Assembly (NCBI GenBank): GCA_038093975.1
Contig: JBBPTG010000300.1
Location: 1 to 27,195 of the forward strand
Direction of reading: 5' to 3'
Origin: Chalciporus piperatus
Lineage: Eukaryota > Basidiomycota > Agaricomycetes > Boletales > Boletaceae
Length of the DNA stretch: 27,195 nt
Part shown: positions 9,012 through 18,102 of the stretch, in pieces
Numbering within the stretch: the stretch's first letter is position 1
Layout of the letters: every line of letters starts with the position of its first letter
Translations under genes and position numbers: made by a program
Notes under the pieces: model-generated
Told to the model about the DNA's origin: nothing
The model's input: the letters and a program-made list of their open reading frames with translations, nothing else
The model's database searches: none

Positions 9012-10124
9012 ATGTCTGCTCCTACTACCCCTTCGTCGACCACTATGTCTTCCATTTCTTCTCTATCTCGTTCTTCCTCTTCTCCTACTTACCCCCCTGG
9101 TTTACCTATTCGTTCTCTACCTATTCAACCCACTCGTCCCTCTTCCCCCGAACCCGCTAGCCCAACCGTCGCTGAAGCTGGATGGAATACCACTGGTCTT
9201 CCACTAAACTCCGCTGGATGGCCAGTCTTGCAGGAAGACCTAGATGCCCCCACTCATATTGCCGCTATTCCCACCGTCAGAGTCTTACCCATTGAGTTAC
9301 CACTCACCGCTCATCGTCTTCGTGACGAGTTGATGGACAATGCCGTCATGGACCGTATGTCCCAATTCTTACTTGACTCACGTCTCTCTGTACCCATCGG
9401 CGCCCACGTTGATCTGGGGTCACCCCTCTTTGCCCTCTACCGTGCCTACCTGCAAGCATCCCGTCTTGCCAATCTTCCTCCTTCCCTGACGACGGTTCAC
9501 CAAGCTCATTCAGAAGCTGTCTCCCTCCGCAACATCCACGGTGATCTAATTACCAACCTCAGCATTGCTCTCTATGAGCTACGGATGCCGGAGTTTCTGA
9601 ATGACCTAGACCGCTACCTCAGAGAATCCGCCTCTGCCGCTCAATCTCCAAACCCTGTCATCGGAGTTTCTACCTCATCTCTTCCCTCGTCGACACCTTC
9701 CGCGTCTAGCTCCCCTTTGAACGATGAAGAGGAAGCAGTGTTCTTTCGTGCAGAACGTAACCACATTACCTCGCAACGACAACAGACTGGCACCATACCT
9801 CTATCCACCTCACATCCCCAGTACCACGATGCCTGCTTCGTGTGTCACCGACTGGGCCATATAAGTGTCCACTGTCCCGTATACCAGTGTCCCACGTGCT
9901 TCCGCTGGGCACCCGGTCACATTCAAGGTCGTTGCCCAATACGACCACACCACCTGTTGCACCCTCTTCCCGTTCGCGCCAACCAACCAATACCAATAGA
10001 TCTGCTCGACGCCCCCCTCCACTCTACACCCGTATCTCGGGTGAGACTTATTCACGCGACGACGACGATGCCACTCTCTATGACGGAGATGATCCAACCG
10101 ACGATGTCGGATATGCGAACATGA
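9012..10124 (+). CDS. Third chromovirus ORF, zinc-knuckle protein of unknown role
   Basis: The ATG is 4 nt after the pol stop. The open frame itself reaches back to 8790, overlapping the chromodomain in another frame, so expression could be by reinitiation or frameshifting. The 370-aa product starts Ser/Thr/Pro-rich, has a probably helical middle (about residues 90-210, HRLRDELMDNAVMDRMSQF onward), and ends with CFVCHRLGHISVHC (C-x2-C-x4-H-x4-C) followed closely by CPTCFRWAPGHIQGRC (C-x2-C-x6-H-x4-C). Two zinc knuckles suggest RNA or DNA binding. The position matches env of retroviruses, but I see no signal peptide or membrane segment, so it is not env-like. It is the only intact ORF of this element. 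I recall similar double-knuckle ORFs in agaricomycete genomes, function unknown. Confidence 0.7.
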   Translation: MSAPTTPSSTTMSSISSLSRSSSSPTYPPGLPIRSLPIQPTRPSSPEPASPTVAEAGWNTTGLPLNSAGWPVLQEDLDAPTHIAAIPTVRVLPIELPLTAHRLRDELMDNAVMDRMSQFLLDSRLSVPIGAHVDLGSPLFALYRAYLQASRLANLPPSLTTVHQAHSEAVSLRNIHGDLITNLSIALYELRMPEFLNDLDRYLRESASAAQSPNPVIGVSTSSLPSSTPSASSSPLNDEEEAVFFRAERNHITSQRQQTGTIPLSTSHPQYHDACFVCHRLGHISVHCPVYQCPTCFRWAPGHIQGRCPIRPHHLLHPLPVRANQPIPIDLLDAPLHSTPVSRVRLIHATTTMPLSMTEMIQPTMSDMRT

Positions 10125-10191
10125 CCGGTTCTCCAGGTCACTACGGGTTAAACATTTGACTAGTTTTTATCTTCGTCGATGACTTGATTCT

Positions 10192-10204
10192 AATACGGGG
10201 GTAA
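10192..10204 (+). other. Chromovirus polypurine tract
   Basis: ACGGGGGTAA immediately precedes the 3' LTR at 10205. A short G-rich tract here primes plus-strand DNA synthesis in LTR elements. It is short, as in other fungal chromoviruses. Confidence 0.6.
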
Positions 10205-10675
10205 TGTTACGATCACTCATTCTTTCCTTACTTATTACCTTGTACTAAGTCCTAGTCGCTGGTTCGAGTCCTGCCTAGGCCTCCCATTTCTTACCTTGCT
10301 TTAGTCAGCGAACATTCCTTAATATTCTTTCATCTTCCATGCTTCGTCATCGCTGACTCATATGCTTACCGAGCATGACTCATTCTTATTCGTCATGACT
10401 CGTTCTTACATATTCTGACTTGTTCCATGCCTGCCCTTAACTCGTTTCTTCACTTATATAAACCCTCGAGTTTCCTCCTGTAACCCTAACTTAGACCTAC
10501 GCAATCTAGCTTGGTCATTCCTCGCTTCCTTTGAACCCTCTGAGAGTCACCGTCCCACTCTTGAACGGACGCTAGGCCTTAACGTGGACATCCCATCGTT
10601 AGGCTACCTTTGAAACCCTTGTCTTTGACTAGGCTTTTGTGTCTACGCTTTGACCTACCCGGTACAAGCGTAACA
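10205..10675 (+). repeat. Chromovirus 3' LTR
   Basis: 471 bp, TGTTACG...CGTAACA, followed by the duplication ATTTT. It keeps the TATA box and self-primer that the 5' LTR has lost, and it agrees with the solo LTR at 16048-16516 in that stretch, so it is closer to the family consensus. TGACTCA sites lie at 10354-10360 and 10376-10382. Confidence 0.95.
10455..10498 (+). promoter_or_regulatory. LTR core promoter and predicted transcript 5' end (self-primer)
   Basis: TATATAAA at 10455-10462 is followed 32 nt downstream by TAACTTAGACCT (10487-10498), the perfect complement of the primer-binding site at 3430-3441. This places the RNA start at or near 10487 without transcript data. The minus-strand solo LTR at 16048-16516 keeps both elements. 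Confidence 0.65.
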
Positions 10676-11107
10676 ATTTTCAAATTACCCTCCACCCTTT
10701 CTCTGTTGACTCCAGCACCTGCAAATTGGCCCAAGGAACCATTGGCGTACATAGAATGGTACCACCTCTCCAGTTCCCCAGGCAAGTTCCATAATATGTA
10801 CACTGTTTCCAAACCTGCTCCTTTGCATCCATCCTCTCACTTGCCCGCTGTTGTTCAGGGAGACATAGTTCCTGTTAAAACTATACAACAAACCTGTCAA
10901 CTAATACCTTTAGCTTCTGGTTCATCCCAGTGGCCATCAGAATGGAAGTCCAACAATGTACTAGACAATTGTTCTTCTTTTTTACTCAACAATTGGCTAG
11001 CAAGTACTCTTATCAGACATTGTACTAGATATTTTTATCAATACTATATCATATGTAATATTTGGGGATATCAAATGGCACATAAGGTGCCAAAGTATAC
11101 CCTATAG
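10676..11107 (+). pseudogene. Plavaka-like transposase, C-terminal domain, right half
   Basis: After one ATTTT copy is removed, the frame continues from the left half: RVIF then KLPSTLSLL, PLAYIEWYHL and NVLDNCSSFLLNNWL, ending at TAG 11105-11107. The pattern R-V-I-F, x-Y-x-E-W, N-V-L-D-x-C, S-F-x-x-N is the tail of Plavaka-type transposases. The last ~25 residues do not look like the family end. Downstream, TGGCAC/GTGCCA (11076-11092) and AAAAGCCCCC...GGGGGTTTTT (about 11114-11168) are inverted repeats that may belong to the transposon end. Confidence 0.55.
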
Positions 11108-11170
11108 CACAAAAGCCCCCTTGTGCACCATAGCAGCACAAATGGCCTCTTATGGCATAGGGGGTTTTTC

Positions 11171-11426
11171 CTGATGTAGCTCTACTGCAGAATGAGTAAG
11201 CATGAGTCATATGATGAGTAATGCTGACTGATGCTGACGAGTGAGCAATGAGTCATCAGTTAGTAAGCGAAGGTCTAGACCCAGCAAATGTAATCAGTCA
11301 CGTGATGCGATAAGATAAGATAACAAAAGGGAAAGTGAAACGACTCAGTCCAAGAAACGAAGAGAAACCTAGTAAGCGTAATAAAGTGTAGGGGTGATTA
11401 GAATAAGGAATGGAGTGTTCGTAACA
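11171..11426 (-). repeat. Truncated LTR fragment, same family as 7650-8222
   Basis: About 250 bp align with the 8222 end of the nested LTR: AAGCGAAGG, the CACGTGATG box, GATAAGATAAGATAACA, GAGAAACCTAGTAAGCG and the terminal GTTCGTAACA. The other end lacks the TATA region and no target duplication is found. It has TGAGTCA sites at 11203-11209 and 11249-11255. The start position is approximate. Confidence 0.7.
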
Positions 11427-11552
11427 CATACTATCGTTATGCGATGTGATAAACTGATAATGCTTGACGGTCGCCGCTTAGGCAATCACTACCAGCTGTA
11501 TCTATAGCCTCACTTACCTGGCTCAGATTCCTTCCTTTGGCTCTCCGTCTGG

Positions 11553-12200
11553 ATGAGGTGGCTGGAGGTCTACCACTACGAGTGTGAGCTGGATCAGGAC
11601 GACTGCATATTTCCATCCATGGGGGCAAATGGCGTCGTGCAGCCTCGTGAGCAAATCTCGCACGACAATGTTCAAAAGTGGATTGACAAGGCGATGGGGG
11701 GAGCTGGAATTCGTGGTTCTTTCTCCACACACTGCTTTCGACGCAGGAGAGCCGAATACCATTTCATGTTCACACCAATCGGCGAGCGCTGGACATTGGC
11801 AAAGGTCCGTTGGTGGGTTGGTTGGGCTGAGAATGAACAGGTATGTGCATCTCCTCGCAAACGTGGCCGCCCGCACCCTCGGACTGAAATTTGCCATCCC
11901 AAGTGCGACACTCTCATCCGGTATCTCCTCGATGAGCTGCACATGTACGAGACCCACTACAGCGATGCTCTCGCACCCAGATCCCGAAACGCCAACGAGT
12001 CGCTCATGGGAGAACACTCTCTCATTCAGCCTGTCACCACCGAGGAAGTGTGCTTGATGATGGTGTCATTCGATACCAACATCTCCGATCTGAGGAGCCA
12101 ACTGGTGCATGTCAATGGGACTGTGCAGGACCTTGTCAATGTCTTCCCACTGGCAGGCCGCCGCTTTCTAGGACCACATCAGCAAATCATTCCTAAGCTG
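11553..12200 (+). pseudogene. Crypton-like tyrosine recombinase, C-terminal catalytic part, cut by an LTR
   Basis: The product contains FSTHCFRRRRAEY, then RWTLAKVRWWVGW, then DTLIRYLLDEL. H-x-x-R, G-W and a conserved Y after T-L-I-R fit the tyrosine recombinase boxes H-x-x-R, G-(H/W) and the nucleophile Tyr. I recall a widespread agaricomycete family with this end. A 63-nt intron GTATGT...AAG (11841-11903) joins ENEQ to CDTLIRYL. It has no in-frame stop and so hides inside the open frame. The N-terminal part with the first catalytic Arg is missing or in upstream exons not found between 11427 and 11552. The frame is interrupted at 12200 by a solo LTR that supplies an artificial stop at 12213-12215. 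Confidence 0.62.
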
Positions 12201-12655
12201 TGTTATAGTATTTAAAAAACTTTTCAAACTTTCGCCTACAACGGTATTCGAGCACTGGACTTTGTCTACAACTTAGGGGTCAAGCCGGATTCATCTTTAT
12301 CCGCTCCAGTAGTCCCTGTAGCATTACATAATCTATTACATAATCAGGTCACGTGACCAAGGTCCAGACTCAGATGAGTCAGCAATGATGTCATGGCCTA
12401 GACCCTAACCCGTACCTGGTACCTTTTCTTATCATCGTTCCATTTACCTTATCTATCTTTTCCTTTGAGATTTCCTTATTCGGCTGTTGGTCTGTGCGCA
12501 CATCTCAATAGTATATAAGTAGCCCTGTACTTATCACAGACCCCAGTCTAATCCATGTGTTGCTTCACCGCAATTAAGCTTTAGTACCCAGCCTATTCCT
12601 TCACAAGGCTTAGTGTTGCCTTAAGTCCCCGCTGTGTTGTGACCTAGTCATAACA
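12201..12655 (+). mobile_element. Solo LTR, third family, inserted downstream in the recombinase frame
   Basis: 455 bp, TGTTATAG...GTCATAACA, flanked by AGCTG at 12196-12200 and 12656-12660, a perfect 5-bp duplication. A TATATAAG box at 12512-12519 sets the plus orientation. It has a GGTCACGTGACC palindrome near 12348 and a TGAGTCA at 12375-12381. The last ~147 bp recur at 25949-26095. Confidence 0.88.
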
Positions 12656-13020
12656 AGCTGTGTAATGCTGTGGCTTCCTGTATGGCACATTACACCTGCC
12701 ACAGCATCACAGAAAGGTCCCCCTCTGTGCAGGCATGTCACAGTGCTGTACAGATTAAGTAAGCTGTGGGCACTGTACAGATTAAGTTGACTGTGGGAAC
12801 CATACAGGTCATACAGGTCAAGTCGACCTGTATGTTCTTCGTAGCACTGTAGTCCCCTGCATATCACATGTCATCTGCACCTCTGCCATGCTTGTCGGAA
12901 CTGTATCAACTATAGTTAGTATTCAACCCTGTGGACCCTGTCACACAATGTGAATCTATGATAAACTGTGAATTGCAGGTCGTGTCGAGTCGTGTCAAGT
13001 ATGATACTGGTACTACTGTA
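12656..13020. repeat. Hairpins and short tandem repeats, no gene
   Basis: ATGCTGTGGC (12665-12674) pairs with GCCACAGCAT (12698-12707). Overlapping GTGTAATG (12660-12667) pairs with CATTACAC (12688-12695), so the two stems compete. CTGTACAGATTAAGT is repeated at 12746 and 12773 as a 27-bp tandem. CATACAGGTC (12810-12819) pairs with GACCTGTATG (12825-12834) across a 5-nt loop. No convincing coding frame. Confidence 0.6.
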
Positions 13021-14521
13021 GCTATCTACTCGTCCTCGCGCTCATCGCTGTTGTCTGAATCATAGTCGGGCTCATTGTTTTCCGAACCATACTCTGAGGA
13101 GAGGTCCATGCCGAACTCGCCATCCACACCATCAGCCTCTGCATCACTGCCCTGAAAACCCTCCCTGCTCAATACATTAGATGACGGACAACTCGAAACC
13201 CAATGTATTGGTACTTACATTCCTTCGGCGGCCCAACTAACGAGTGTCCTTTCGAGTCAGCGGGATTTGGAGGTATGTTGCATAATCACAGTGATGTTGC
13301 CGAGGAGCTTCTTGTAGGAAACTTCCAGTTCCTTCGCATTCAAATTCGGGTTGGTATCAGTGCCGTGGGTCCTATACACGACTAAGATAGAATGAACCTG
13401 TAAAAATTGTATCCCATGAAATTCGATCAACGGACATAAACGGCACTCACTATGGCCGCTATCAATGTGAGGGTCTTCTTGGGGATGGATATTTGAAACT
13501 CCGGGAACATTCGAAGAGACTTAGACTTTGGCGAAGTGCGGTAAAATACGCTGAGGCAGATTTGCTTGAGAACGGGGTGGCTGAAGTATGTCCTTCGCCC
13601 CTACGAAAGCATCACGTCCGTCGGGAATAATAGATACGCGTGAATGACTTACGTGCGCATCACATTCCCCGTGTAGATACTCCGAACTGGACAAGAGATC
13701 GCCAGCTTTGGCCTTGATCGTTTTGAGGCGAGCTTCACGAGAAGAAGCGGAAGGGGCACAAAGCGCGTAGCTGGAAGGAACAGCTTCCCAGGCAATTGAC
13801 TTGATTACACTGTGAAATGTTCCTACATCATCGTAAAGCTGGGAATGGTTTAATTCCATTAAATATGAATAATGTTTTTTTACCAGACTAGCCATATCTC
13901 GCTTGTTGTTCTCGAAACCTGGGACATCATGTTAAGTGAGGGAGAGAGGGAACCATGGTCCTGACATACCTTCCTCGACCGGTCGTTCAGCTCGATCATA
14001 GCGTGTGATGAGACCTAAGAGGACCTCGTAACATACCCCTGAGACATCTACAGCAAACCTTTTCTCAGGCAGGAATGGGTGTCTGCAAAATAAGTCCTGA
14101 CGCATCTCTGCTTTCGCAGTCTCCAGGAGCTGGTTCTAGAGTGGTGGATAGTAGCTGAGGTGCCACGGTTTGGCCTCCACGGTATTCTTGGGATTCTTGG
14201 AATATCTCCCACGACTGCGGACGATGGTTGAACCGGCAGCGGGAGCAGGAACGACAGGAACGGGAGCAGCAGCAGCGGCCGGTGTGGCCGGTGCTGCTGG
14301 TGCTGTGGGGGCCTCGTCATACCTCACAATAGCTTCTTGATTCGGTTGGGGGACAGCGACCACATGCTCTTGCGGGGGAGGAGGGATTTCTCGCTCTTTT
14401 CTGGAGCCAGCCCGACCTCACTTCGAGCCACGAGTGTCTGCAAGAGTTGCGCCGTCACAAACACTGGCGAGAAATTCAAGATCGGGGGATCTTGGGCGAC
14501 GATTCGTCAAGTGGTGACGAT

Positions 14522-15728
14522 TGTTATGATCACTACCTGCCCCTATCCTTTTTCCTTGTCTCCGTCTCTCCCCGAGTCCTTCCTTGACTTCCCTGAGTCC
14601 TTTCTATCACCTAGACGCTTGATCTACTTCATTGATCCCTTATCCGCACTCGGATCTCCGATCTTAGCTCTAGCCCTCAACTTGTCTGCCTCGTGTCCCA
14701 CCTCATGAACCCTCCAGTGACTCACCCGCCTCATGTCCCACCTCATGGACCCTCCAGTGACTCACCCACCTTGTGTCCCGCCTTGTGTCTGTTACGCTTG
14801 TACCGGGTAGGTCAAAGCGTAGACACAAAAGCCTAGTCAAAGACAAGGGTTTCAAGGTAGCCTAACGATGGGATGTCCACGTTAAGGCCTAGCGTCCGTT
14901 CAAGAGTGGGACGGTGACTCTCAGAGGTTTCAAGGAAGGGAATGGACGAAGCGAGGATTGCGTGGCAGCCCCAAGCAGGCTTACAGATAAACTCGAGCAT
15001 GGAGGCCACAGTCGCAGCTAAGGCAGGCATAGAACAAGTCAGAATACGTAAGAACAAGTCATGACAAATAGGAATGAGTCATGCTCGGTAAGCATACGAG
15101 TCAGCGATGACGAAGCGTGGAAGGTGAAAGAACATTAAGGAATGTTCGCTGACTAAAGCAAAGTAAGAAATGAGAGGCCTAGGCAGGACTTGAACCAGCG
15201 ACTAGGACTTAGTACAAGGTAACAAAGAAAGAAAGAATGAGTGATCGTAACAGTGTCCCACCTCGTGGGCCTTTCTCTGACTTGTTCACCTCGTGTTCTC
15301 CGGACCTATCTCATATCCGGTCGGCATTTCCTTTCTCTTTGTCATTCCTTTGTCATTCTGTCTTATACCTCCGTCCGATCATCGGACGTTCGTCATTTAC
15401 CCTTAGTCTTCCCTTTCCCTTCTGGTTGCTTAGTCATTACCTTTGGGATCGTACTTAAGTCCCAGGTTCTCGCGCTATGACACTCTAACCTTGGTCTGCC
15501 CGGTCACCCAGCTACCCAGCCTAGTGTCCTACCTAGCTATCTCTCTCCCTCTTTCCTAGTGTCCAAGCTCTCTATGCAATCCATTCCTTGTTGCTAGATC
15601 TTGCCTAGAATCCCTGAGTCGTCGCTCTACTCTTGAGTGAGCGCTTGAGTCTTGTCTGGACATCCCAGCAAGCTCTCTCCTTGTTCCAACCGGGTCTACG
15701 TTTGGGCCTACCCGGCACACACGTAACA
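14522..15728 (+). mobile_element. Solo LTR of a fourth, related gypsy family (739 bp plus nested LTR)
   Basis: It starts TGTTATGATCAC and ends CACACACGTAACA, flanked by ACGAT at 14517-14521 and 15729-15733. Its ends resemble the chromovirus LTR (TGTTATGATCACT; CTACCCGG then GTAACA) but the middle differs, so it is a sister family. TGACTCA occurs at 14718-14724 and 14758-14764, 40 bp apart in a short repeat. It sits in exon 5 of the DUF6532-like gene and itself contains the solo LTR 14790-15252. Confidence 0.87.
14790..15252 (-). mobile_element. Solo LTR of the chromovirus family, nested in another LTR
   Basis: 463 bp, minus orientation, flanked by GTGTC at 14785-14789 and 15253-15257. It matches the chromovirus LTR from the GTAACA end to the GATCACTCATTC end but has lost or changed part of the TATA/self-primer stretch. 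The B-box version here is GGTTCAAGTCC (15196-15186, minus). Confidence 0.92.
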
Positions 15729-16047
15729 ACGATCCAGTAGATTGTAGTTGACGTCAGCCTAGAACAGCTTTAGCGTGAGTGTGTTGTGTATGAGACAACT
15801 TACATGCTCATCGCCGCGACGTACAGAAATCCGGGGCTGTTTTTCGCTATCCCGATTAGAATTGGATCGAGAGAGGGGTGGTGATGGCAGGGTGTTCTGG
15901 CGGGGCCGCTTGGAATTCGAGACATGGCGCGGTTGGACAGGTTGCTGTACTTGATCATCTCGAGCATGAGAACCACGTTGTTGACGGGCGGGAGGCTGTG
16001 GGGTGGGAGGCTGACGAATGGAAGGTTGATGAATGGCAGGTTGAAGG

Positions 16048-16516
16048 TGTTACGCTTGTACCGGGTAGGTCAAAGCGTAGACGCAAAGCCTAGTCAAAGA
16101 CAAGGGTTTCAAAGGTAGCCTAACGATGGGATGTCCACGTTAAGGCCTAGCGTCCGTTCAAGAGTGGGACGGTGACTCTCAGAGGTTTCAAGGAAGCGAG
16201 GAATGACCAAGCTAGATTGCGTAGGTCTAAGTTAGGTTTACAGGAGGAAACTCGAGGGTTTATATAAGTGAAGAAATGAGTTAAGGGCAGGCATAGAACA
16301 AGTCAGAATACGTAAGAACAAGTCATGACGAATAGGAATGAGTCATGCTCGGTAAGTATACGAGTCAGCGATGACGAAGCGTGGAAGGTGAAAGAACATT
16401 AAGGAATGTTCGCTGACTAAAACAAGGTAAGAAATAAGAGGCCTAGGCAGGACTTGAACCAGCGACTAGGACTTAGTACAAGGTAACGAAGAAGGAAAGA
16501 ATGAGTGATCGTAACA
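16048..16516 (-). mobile_element. Solo LTR of the chromovirus family in exon 4
   Basis: 469 bp, minus orientation, flanked by GAAGG at 16043-16047 and 16517-16521. It keeps the TATATAAA box and the self-primer TAACTTAGACCT on the minus strand. Removing it with one GAAGG restores the Q-P-P-rich reading frame of the DUF6532-like gene. Confidence 0.94.
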
Positions 16517-17308
16517 GAAGGACGGGAGGCTGACGGATGGGAGGCTGTTCTGGATCCGACTACATGGTTTTATCATCATCCTCCACAGTGTCGTTGTGGT
16601 CTTCAACAAATGCGGCCCTGTCTGACCGGCTATCCCTCTCTGCATCTTGACCTTTGAGAGGGTAGTAAGCCAATCGAGAAAAAAACGAGCAGGTACATAC
16701 CTTGATCCTTGTCGAAATCGAGTAAGTCATCGTCAAAAGCACGAACCCTAGCCACCATGTGTTTGTCTTCGTTCATATTCTGATTGTCGTCAACGTCCAT
16801 TTCACTGTCTTCACTCTGTGTGACAGTGTCAATGAGGTCCATCGCAGTGGGCCGCTTGTTGCAAGGGGACGACTGAAGAGTTAGGATAGAGTGAGATGAG
16901 AACCGTAAATCGAGTGATCACAAACCGTGTTATCGTTACGTTGGCCGGAAGATCGAGTGCTTGTTGCCACTGGATTGTTCTTGGGGCGATCCCTTTCATA
17001 ATCCTCTAGAGTCTGCTTCCCGACAAACTTGGGTTGCAGGGGTGCATGAGGCTGTAAGCCAAAACGACCCTGCAGACCTGATGGCTCAATTGGCCGTGTG
17101 TCTGAACCGAAGGGATCAGCCTCGACAATGTCTTCCATCTGGAAAGGGAGAGCCTGTAAGATTGTCAGTGAGTGATCAAGTAACCTGGTACCATAGGACT
17201 GGCCTTCTCTTTCCCGGTCTTCTTCCTCCTGCGGCGGTGAGGAGTTGGAGCCATCTGATTGACAGGTTTGTTGTCGAGGAGGTGCTCGGATCGCTGGGTC
17301 GGACGTTC

Positions 17309-17372
17309 CATGGCAAGAGCAACCTTCTGCAGTTGGGCGACATGACAAGAGCAACCTTCTGCAGTTGGGCGA
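17309..17372. repeat. 32-bp tandem duplication in exon 1
   Basis: Units 17309-17340 and 17341-17372 differ at one base. The length is not a multiple of three, so it shifts the exon 1 frame. With both units the frame fits the phase of the next exon through short candidate introns (31-46 nt). With one unit the basic stretch RRRRKKTGKEK comes into frame with the start but the phase no longer fits. Confidence 0.85.
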
Positions 17373-17475
17373 CATGGACGCCTTTTCCAGCCGTTGTACG
17401 GGCTGGACGAGCCACTACTTGGGGCTCTGGAGAAGGATTCCTGTGCTTGGAAGAACGGCGAGTTGGCGGGGCCAT

Positions 17476-18102
17476 AAAACCGATGACGAAAACGAACGGG
17501 ATGGGAAGGTGAGAGGAGCCTCGGAAAGAGCCGGGGGGCGCAGGAATCCAGAATAAAAAAACACAAAGACCCATCTTGTGGTCGACCGGATTACCTCTTC
17601 GCCGTGGTTGGAACTATACGTCAAGAAACATCGTGTCATGTGTGAAGTGTGAAGGACTCGGAATAGAAAACACATGACCTAAATACTCATTGTTCAATGC
17701 GGGGATGCATTACTACTCAACAGGCGCTGCAGCCCAATTGGACATGGATAATGTGAGTTCTGTATGAGCAGTAAATGTAATTCTTCGGTGCTAGTGGTAA
17801 TTGGAACCTGATATCATACATAAATCGCCTCCCAAAAATTTATCATCTAAATGGAACTTGAAGTCAAGGTGAATGAAATGTTTCTTACTAACTTAGGTGC
17901 TGTTCGAGTTGAATCATGATCCCATGAAAGACTCCACTCCTTTCCTTCGAGATAAGCAGAGTTTGAAAAGATGAACGAATAAAAAAAACATCATCTTGAA
18001 CGTGGAAGGCGATCAAATAAAGTAAGAAGAACCACATCGAACCAAGAAGAAAAAATGGTCATAACAAATCCCAAGACCGTCCGCATGATCCTATATTTTG
18101 TC
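17476..18102. other. Intergenic region, no gene seen
   Basis: Contains the presumed promoter and leader of the DUF6532-like gene (pyrimidine-rich on the minus strand near 17480-17570) and the 3' flank of the FHA gene, A/T-rich from 17930 to 18060. No repeat or coding frame stands out. Confidence 0.5.

Larger units (their letters stand above)
2957..10675 (+). mobile_element. Complete Ty3/gypsy chromovirus (Tf1/sushi-like) with 5-bp TSD
   Basis: Two 471-bp LTRs (2957-3427, 10205-10675) with TG...CA ends flank gag, pol and a third ORF. The bases ATTTT at 2952-2956 and 10676-10680 are a perfect 5-bp target duplication. Pol order is protease, RT, RNase H, integrase with a C-terminal chromodomain, the chromovirus arrangement. 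The copy is dead: the gag start is lost, gag has a frameshifting deletion, protease and RT each have a stop, and a solo LTR sits in integrase. By hand I count 14 mismatches between the LTRs (~3%), 12 of them within 3212-3282. It landed inside a Plavaka-like transposase ORF. Two solo LTRs of the same family lie at 14790-15252 and 16048-16516. Confidence 0.95.
13026..17475 (-). pseudogene. DUF6532-like gene, nine exons, multiply disrupted
   Basis: Minus-strand exons: 17475 to about 17190 (end uncertain), 17153-16926, 16872-16701, 16651-15804, 15758-13970, 13918-13653, 13600-13451, 13397-13219, 13164-13026. The listed introns are GT-AG and phase-consistent. The N-terminal half is disordered (acidic DDD patches, QPPIRQPP-type repeats, an Ala/Pro stretch near 14270). 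The C-terminal half runs LLETAKAEMRQDLF, HPVLKQICLSVFY, KTLTLIAAI and ends in an acidic tail EDE. This resembles basidiomycete DUF6532 proteins, whose role is unknown. Lesions: TAG 16562-16560, TGA 14420-14418, TAG 14138-14136, TGA 13259-13257, a 32-bp duplication in exon 1, and solo LTRs in exons 4 and 5. Frames resume correctly across both LTRs when one duplication copy is removed. Confidence 0.62.

Noticed and set aside
11437..12017. Minus-strand ORFs of 90-164 aa
   Set aside because: They lie opposite the tyrosine recombinase motifs and show no motif of their own.
12656..12870. CRISPR-like array
   Set aside because: Repeats are two-copy tandems and hairpins without regular unique spacers, and the genome is eukaryotic.
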